This document shows positions 23,253 through 26,870 of a stretch of 26,870 nucleotides of DNA, one piece after another; the first letter of the stretch is position 1; every line of letters starts with the position of its first letter. A program made the translations under genes and the position numbers. The notes under the pieces are model-generated. The model did no database searches. It saw only the letters and a list, made by a program, of their open reading frames with translations, and was not told the origin of the DNA. This DNA comes from a virus. The DNA lies in IMG/VR virus record IMGVR_UViG_3300030107_004565, positions 1 to 26,870 of that record; one strand, 5' to 3'.

Positions 23253-23783
23253 TCAGTCCATAAGAAACTCGAACTCATCAGAGGATGAAGTCGTAGCTAC
23301 GGGAGCAGAAGCTCCGTTGGTGACGGGAGCTACTTCCTGTTCTTCTACTTGAAAGTCAGCAGGAGCAGGAGCAGCAACAGCCTTCTTCATTTGATTGAAG
23401 TAGTTCTCATTGACATAACGATAGTCGGGGTAACTCCCTTCTACTGGACGGCCATTAGCACCCATAGTGGGAGCAGTGTAGTTGAAGTGAACAGTCTTCC
23501 CTGCAAGTTTGTCGAAGGGGAACTTAGTCTTTCCTTTCAACTTACCCTCGGGCACACCAGCAGAGACCAAGAAGCCCATAAGAAAAGGCATAGCCTTTGG
23601 GTTCAAGGAGAAGCTGTCCTTGTGACGAATCCCGTTCGTCACCATGTAGACGAGCAAACGGTTGGAATCTTCGTAGTGACGAAACTCCAAGATTTGGGCA
23701 GAGTGCAGCCCGGTTTCAAGATAGCCGATACCGGCTCCCGCAGGAGAGTGTCCGGTAAAGTCGAGTTCAATAGTTACAGACAT
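23253..23783 (-). CDS. single-strand DNA-binding-like protein with acidic tail
   Basis: This encodes 176 aa with TTAGGAG eight bases before the ATG. Residues 1-125 are beta-rich (SVTIELDFTGHSPAGAG, NRLLVYMVTNGIRHKDSFSL, GKTVHFNYTAP), recalling phage DUF669-type proteins that serve as single-strand binders. Residues 135-176 are a flexible Ala/Pro/Val linker ending SSSDEFEFLMD. An acidic, Phe-containing C-terminal tail is a hallmark of SSBs that recruit replication partners. It follows a Sak4-like recombinase gene and precedes the polymerase, the expected company. OB-fold membership is inferred. Confidence 0.65.
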   Translation of the reverse strand: MSVTIELDFTGHSPAGAGIGYLETGLHSAQILEFRHYEDSNRLLVYMVTNGIRHKDSFSLNPKAMPFLMGFLVSAGVPEGKLKGKTKFPFDKLAGKTVHFNYTAPTMGANGRPVEGSYPDYRYVNENYFNQMKKAVAAPAPADFQVEEQEVAPVTNGASAPVATTSSSDEFEFLMD

Positions 23784-23845
23784 TTGTGACTCCTAAGTCA
23801 GTCTGGGGGTGAAAACCCACAACACACACGCGAGTGGGAAAGATG

Positions 23846-23903
23846 GGATCGAGAGCAGGCAACTCGGGGGACAAAGGAAAAACCCAAATCCCGCTCCCGA
23901 TCC
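23846..23903 (-). promoter_or_regulatory. hairpin between the Sak4-like and SSB-like genes
   Basis: GGATCGAGAGC at 23846-23856 pairs with GCTCCCGATCC at 23893-23903. The one odd position is A opposite C on the plus strand but G-U on the minus strand, so the full 11-bp stem forms only in minus-strand RNA. It lies one base past the Sak4-like stop in a 121-base spacer (23784-23904) that holds no gene and ends in the SSB ribosome-binding site. Confidence 0.55.
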
Positions 23904-23904
23904 A

Positions 23905-24861
23905 CTAAATGAATAAGCCCTCTTCTTCCTCGATGGGTCGAGAGAATAGCTCAAGAGCTTCTACGGTTTCGTAATGCTTGATGGTCGCTCGGTGCAATCC
24001 ATCCTGAAGAGCCCAACGAATGTGAGGAAGTTCTTTCTTGCCTTTGAGATTCTCAACGGCCTTCCGAAGAACATCCGACCAGTTTTCAATACCGGCCTTC
24101 AAGATTTCATCACACACACCCTGGGCAACTTTATCAATCCATTCCAATCCTTTAGGATAAGGAATCTGATATCCAGCGGCTCTAAGTCCTTCTGCGATAT
24201 TCATTGGAGCCATGCCGGGAAAGACAGAAAGCCTGTCTCCGGAGACGTAATCTGGTTGAGGCTCAAAGCAGAGTTGGTACTTCCAAGGGGCAGCGGTAGG
24301 CTCGAACATTGCTCGGCCAATCACGTCGACCATGCCGCTAAACTTTTCTGGGAGCTGACCGGGTAGTGAAGGACCACCGCGAACGAACTTACCGCTGCTT
24401 GTTCGGGGAGGTTGTTCGTGACAGTTGAAGATGACAATCATCCCCAGGGCAGTAGCTGCGCGAGCAGCATCTCGGCAAGCGAGCACATCTCTCGTCAAAG
24501 CCGACCACATCCCTCCTCTTCCCTTAGAAGTTTCGTACTCGTTGATAGTAGACTCCACCATCAGGGAGAAGTCATCAATAACAATAGAAGGGACTTTCGC
24601 TCCCTTAGAGACAGCGGCTTCGATAGCTGCTGTCGCTTCGGGAACAATCCGCGCAGAGACGGCGTTCAACTTCTCAAGTCCCAGAAACCTCTGGGCAGAA
24701 AGAAGTCCTGCGGGATCCCCTATGAAGATTCCTGTCGCTCCTGCTGCGGCAGATGCGATTGTTTTTCCGGCTTTACTTGGTCCGTAGAGGCAGATGAATA
24801 CGCCCCCAACAGGCGAACTGCTTCGACCATTGGATCCATTGGATCCATTCTTAGTAGACAT
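23905..24861 (-). CDS. Sak4-like RecA-fold ATPase (recombinase)
   Basis: This encodes 318 aa from an ATG at 24861 with GGAG seven bases upstream; a GTG at 24879 in frame has no SD. Residues 5-16 are an NGS-repeat linker. Residues 27-34 are Walker A (GPSKAGKT), 93-98 Walker B (IVIDDF), and 143-150 (VIFNCHEQ) a strand with a polar end like the RecA-type sensor. Length and motif order fit the phage AAA_24/Sak4 group, which promotes single-strand annealing with an SSB partner. The SSB-like gene directly downstream and the nuclease upstream support a recombination cassette. Oligomerisation and annealing activity are inferred from family knowledge. Confidence 0.75.
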   Translation of the reverse strand: MSTKNGSNGSNGRSSSPVGGVFICLYGPSKAGKTIASAAAGATGIFIGDPAGLLSAQRFLGLEKLNAVSARIVPEATAAIEAAVSKGAKVPSIVIDDFSLMVESTINEYETSKGRGGMWSALTRDVLACRDAARAATALGMIVIFNCHEQPPRTSSGKFVRGGPSLPGQLPEKFSGMVDVIGRAMFEPTAAPWKYQLCFEPQPDYVSGDRLSVFPGMAPMNIAEGLRAAGYQIPYPKGLEWIDKVAQGVCDEILKAGIENWSDVLRKAVENLKGKKELPHIRWALQDGLHRATIKHYETVEALELFSRPIEEEEGLFI

Positions 24862-24898
24862 CGATTTCTCCAAACACACACTTGTTGGTTTATGAAAG

Positions 24899-25090
24899 CT
24901 AACACGCTGGTTTTTGATCGGTCAACTGGATCACGTCAATGATCTGGTCAATGATCTGTAGTTTACTGACCTCTTCGGGGGTCTTCGTATCCGGGCCTTG
25001 TCGGATCATATCTTCCAACTCTCTCCCGAAAAAGTGAAGAGCTTCGAGAATGACCGGCTTCTCTTCTTCTGTAATCTTGAGTAGAATCAT
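24899..25090 (-). CDS. 63-aa helical protein in the recombination operon
   Basis: The start is taken at the ATG at 25090, seven bases after GGAG; a GTG at 25093 is possible but only four bases from the SD. The start overlaps the stop of the nuclease gene, so translation is coupled. The product (MILLKITEEEKPVILEALHF, then FGRELEDMIRQG and KLQIIDQIIDVIQ) is two amphipathic acidic helices. No family is recognised. Placement between the Cas4-like nuclease and the Sak4-like ATPase suggests an accessory subunit. Confidence 0.55.
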   Translation of the reverse strand: MILLKITEEEKPVILEALHFFGRELEDMIRQGPDTKTPEEVSKLQIIDQIIDVIQLTDQKPAC

Positions 25091-25902
25091 CACTCATCTC
25101 CAAAGCGACACAAGTCATACGCATCGCACTGTCCGTACTTTCCAAAGCACGTTTGATTGTTTAGGGCCATCGGCCACTCTTCAATCGGCTTTCCATCAAA
25201 GAGGGCTATCTTGCGCTCTCCTTCTTCGATGACCTGGACGAAGTATTTGAGAGCTTGGGGAGCAGGTTCGAGGGGACGACGGTCAAAGTCAAAGGGAGCA
25301 GAGAGCTTGATTCGGTTTACCAGAACTCCCGCAAATCTTTCTTTGTATCGAGCTTTACCAAAGAGTTGGTATCCAATGAACTGTCCATCAAGAATGTGCT
25401 GCCGGAGAGTTTTCGAGTTCAAGCGGTAGGCCGACTTGTGGTCAACAATCCACACTCGGTCGTTGGCGTCCTCGATGATGAGGTCTGCTCGTTGAGTGTA
25501 AAGGTGCTTCTTTGCTCCGAGGTGAGCTTTGAGTTGGTGCTCGACGTCGAGAACTTTCCACTCTTCAAAGTGCCAGTTGTGCCGATAGGCAAAGTAGGCA
25601 TCTTGTATCTGAGGGATAGCGGCCATCCATAAGGGAGACTCATCTTCATTCTTCTCCGCGAGGGCGACGATTGCATCTTCTGGTAGAAGCCAATCATCTG
25701 GATTCCCTCCTGTTTGTTTTTCTTTTAGTCTCTGGTAGTGATGCGCCAGGGCAACATGGATCAGCGATCCATTTACTAAAGGAGCAGACACCTTGAACTT
25801 CTTGCCTCCAATCTCTCTCCAAGCGAAAAGCCTGGGACATCGGATCACATTCTGTATTCGGTGCCACCCTCTCTCGGAGGGGCCAGCGTCTAATAGTTTC
25901 AT
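25090..25902 (-). CDS. Cas4/RecB-type PD-(D/E)XK nuclease with Fe-S cysteines
   Basis: This encodes 270 aa from an ATG at 25902 with AAGGAA eight bases upstream. The motifs appear in order: C22 (RCPRLFAWRE), H49 (NGSLIHVALAHH), E121, D140 (QRADLIIED), D154-H-K156 (IVDHKSA), Q174...Y178 (QFIGYQL), and C252, C259, C265 near the end. The D...D-x-K with QxxxY is the RecB nuclease signature. One early plus three late Cys is the 4Fe-4S arrangement of Cas4 and AddB. Family members are 5'-3' exonucleases that make 3' overhangs. There is no CRISPR array here, so it is most likely a phage recombination exonuclease feeding the Sak4-like protein. Confidence 0.85.
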   Translation of the reverse strand: MKLLDAGPSERGWHRIQNVIRCPRLFAWREIGGKKFKVSAPLVNGSLIHVALAHHYQRLKEKQTGGNPDDWLLPEDAIVALAEKNEDESPLWMAAIPQIQDAYFAYRHNWHFEEWKVLDVEHQLKAHLGAKKHLYTQRADLIIEDANDRVWIVDHKSAYRLNSKTLRQHILDGQFIGYQLFGKARYKERFAGVLVNRIKLSAPFDFDRRPLEPAPQALKYFVQVIEEGERKIALFDGKPIEEWPMALNNQTCFGKYGQCDAYDLCRFGDE

Positions 25903-25955
25903 TGCCTGTTCCTTTTTATTATAGTCAAGTGAGCTTCGAATGCAAGGCTCAAATG

Positions 25956-26870
25956 TCAAGGGGATGTCAACTGAGCCACTCTTTGGAGAAGACGTTCGCC
26001 CGCACCCTCGGAGTTGTCGACGCCACCCAGGGCATTCTCAATCTCTTCAGCCGCTACATCTTCTCCTACCTCTCCGACGTGAGGAAGTTTGTCTAAGAGG
26101 AGGTCAGCTACGTCCTCATCTGCTGTGGTTCGTGCAATCACATACGAAACGAGAACTGCTCTCTTCTGTCCAAGGCGAGAGAAACGTCCTTCCCACTGAA
26201 TCACTTTGTCCGGCGTCCAGGGCAGCATAGCAATGAGAGCAAGATCGGTGTCCTGCAAGTCTACGCTTTCTCCCCAAGCATCTCCTGTTCCGACAAGAAG
26301 ACATGGGCCGGGGTGAGACATATACTCGTGGCGAATCTCATCTCGGTCAGAGGGATCTGTCCCACCATGCGCCCACCACATGCTGCATCCTGGGATCTTG
26401 TCTGCGACTTTCTTCAATCTCGCTGCGAGGCGCTCACAGTCTAATCGTCTTCCAGAAAAGACAGTCACCTTCTGACCACACTTGAGGGCAGACAGCACTC
26501 GGTCTTCTACATAGGAGTGTTTGCGAGAAGCGGCTTCCATTAGCAAAGTCTCGAAGAAACTCTCTCGTCCTTCTTCTCCTCCAGTCTTTGCCATCTTCTG
26601 GGCCTTGGCGATTTCTCTCTTCATCGCAGAGGGCTTGTCTTGTTCTGATACCTCTAAGCGAACAACCTCTCTCCTCTTCTTGGGCAGGTGCTTGTTCACC
26701 TCATCTCGGGTGACTCGAACCTTTACTTCCCGAAGGCGGTCCCGAAGTTCCTCGACGTTGCTTTTTCCGAGGTACTCGTAACCATAACCGTTGTGCTGGC
26801 CTGCACAGTATCGAATGCCGAACTGATGGAAACTCCCCCATTGCCAGGGCTCAATGATGTCTAACTGAGT
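25956..26870 (-). CDS. SNF2-family helicase, C-terminal part (start outside window)
   Basis: The frame is open to the window edge, giving 304 residues; an apparent GTG start at 26699 is internal. The visible part begins with FHQFGIRYC, then GYGYEYLGKSNVEELRDRLR, VRVTRDEV and LPKKRREVVRLEV. This matches the end of lobe 1 of SNF2/SMARCAL1-type ATPases. Lobe 2 follows: VTVFSGRRLDCERLAARL (motif IV), LLVGTGDAWGESVDLQDTD (motif V) and QWEGRFSRLGQKR (motif VI, with both Arg). Phage SNF2-type proteins are annealing or branch-migrating helicases, and this one heads the visible recombination operon. Walker A and B lie outside the window. Confidence 0.85.
   Translation of the reverse strand, partial: TQLDIIEPWQWGSFHQFGIRYCAGQHNGYGYEYLGKSNVEELRDRLREVKVRVTRDEVNKHLPKKRREVVRLEVSEQDKPSAMKREIAKAQKMAKTGGEEGRESFFETLLMEAASRKHSYVEDRVLSALKCGQKVTVFSGRRLDCERLAARLKKVADKIPGCSMWWAHGGTDPSDRDEIRHEYMSHPGPCLLVGTGDAWGESVDLQDTDLALIAMLPWTPDKVIQWEGRFSRLGQKRAVLVSYVIARTTADEDVADLLLDKLPHVGEVGEDVAAEEIENALGGVDNSEGAGERLLQRVAQLTSP

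Noticed and set aside
25090-25902. Cas4-like gene as evidence of a CRISPR system
   Set aside because: There is no repeat-spacer array, Cas1 or Cas2. Stand-alone Cas4/RecB-type nucleases are common in phage recombination modules.
26697-26699. GTG at 26699 as start of the helicase gene
   Set aside because: The upstream frame stays open to the window edge and encodes recognisable SNF2 sequence (FGIRYC, GYEYLGKSNVEELRDRL).
1-26870. tRNA genes
   Set aside because: GTTCGA-type T-loop strings near 150, 230 and 18470 were examined. None has a pairing T stem or acceptor stem.

Overview
The window reads as one segment of a tailed double-stranded DNA phage genome. No host housekeeping gene, rRNA or tRNA is visible, genes are packed with ATGA or TAATG overlaps, and late virion genes run rightwards while replication genes run leftwards. 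The first large genes follow the order of the T7 gp14-gp15-gp16 internal core (ejection) proteins: about 240, 1007 and 2046 residues. With a T7-like family A DNA polymerase, this suggests a short-tailed (podovirus-like) virulent phage. A Gram-negative host is an inference from the candidate spanin-like protein and the ejection-protein layout. Terminase, portal and major capsid genes are not seen and would lie outside the window.

Left block, bases 1-17124, plus strand. It begins with the 3' end of an unidentified gene and three ejection-protein-like genes, the second carrying a peptidoglycan-binding domain. A 107-base gap follows with a good sigma70-type promoter and two leader hairpins, driving a decoration-like protein (10287). 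Further virion genes come next: a 117-aa beta-rich protein, a 526-aa protein, a 112-aa basic protein, a receptor-binding or fibre candidate with atypical codon use (13040) and a 100-aa partner. Then comes a lysis-type cassette: two tiny membrane proteins (63 and 52 aa), a paralogous pair of DUF2589-type proteins, a 75-aa helical protein, a YkuD-like cell-wall enzyme, and a signal-anchored Glu/Pro protein. A structured 105-base spacer and a 44-aa lysine-rich protein close the block.

Right block, bases 17117-26870, minus strand, read from right to left. It starts with a SNF2-type helicase (cut by the window edge), a Cas4/RecB-type nuclease with four Cys, a 63-aa protein, a Sak4-like RecA-fold ATPase and an SSB-like protein with an acidic tail. 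Next are a spacer with three successive hairpins, a uracil-DNA-glycosylase/DNA-polymerase I fusion, a methyltransferase-like protein with an HTH, a deoxyribosyltransferase- or SLOG-like protein, an HTH protein and a short SMC/RecF-like ATPase. Together these look like a replication and recombination operon. The two blocks converge with an 8-base overlap at 17117-17124.

Most interesting points: the UDG-polymerase fusion, which keeps four Fe-S cysteines but has a charged insertion between the third and fourth; spacer hairpins whose G-U pairs exist only in minus-strand RNA; the DUF2589 pair inside the lysis region; and a polymerase start with no Shine-Dalgarno beneath a stem that sequesters GGAGG. 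All functions come from reading motifs by eye; no database search was run.
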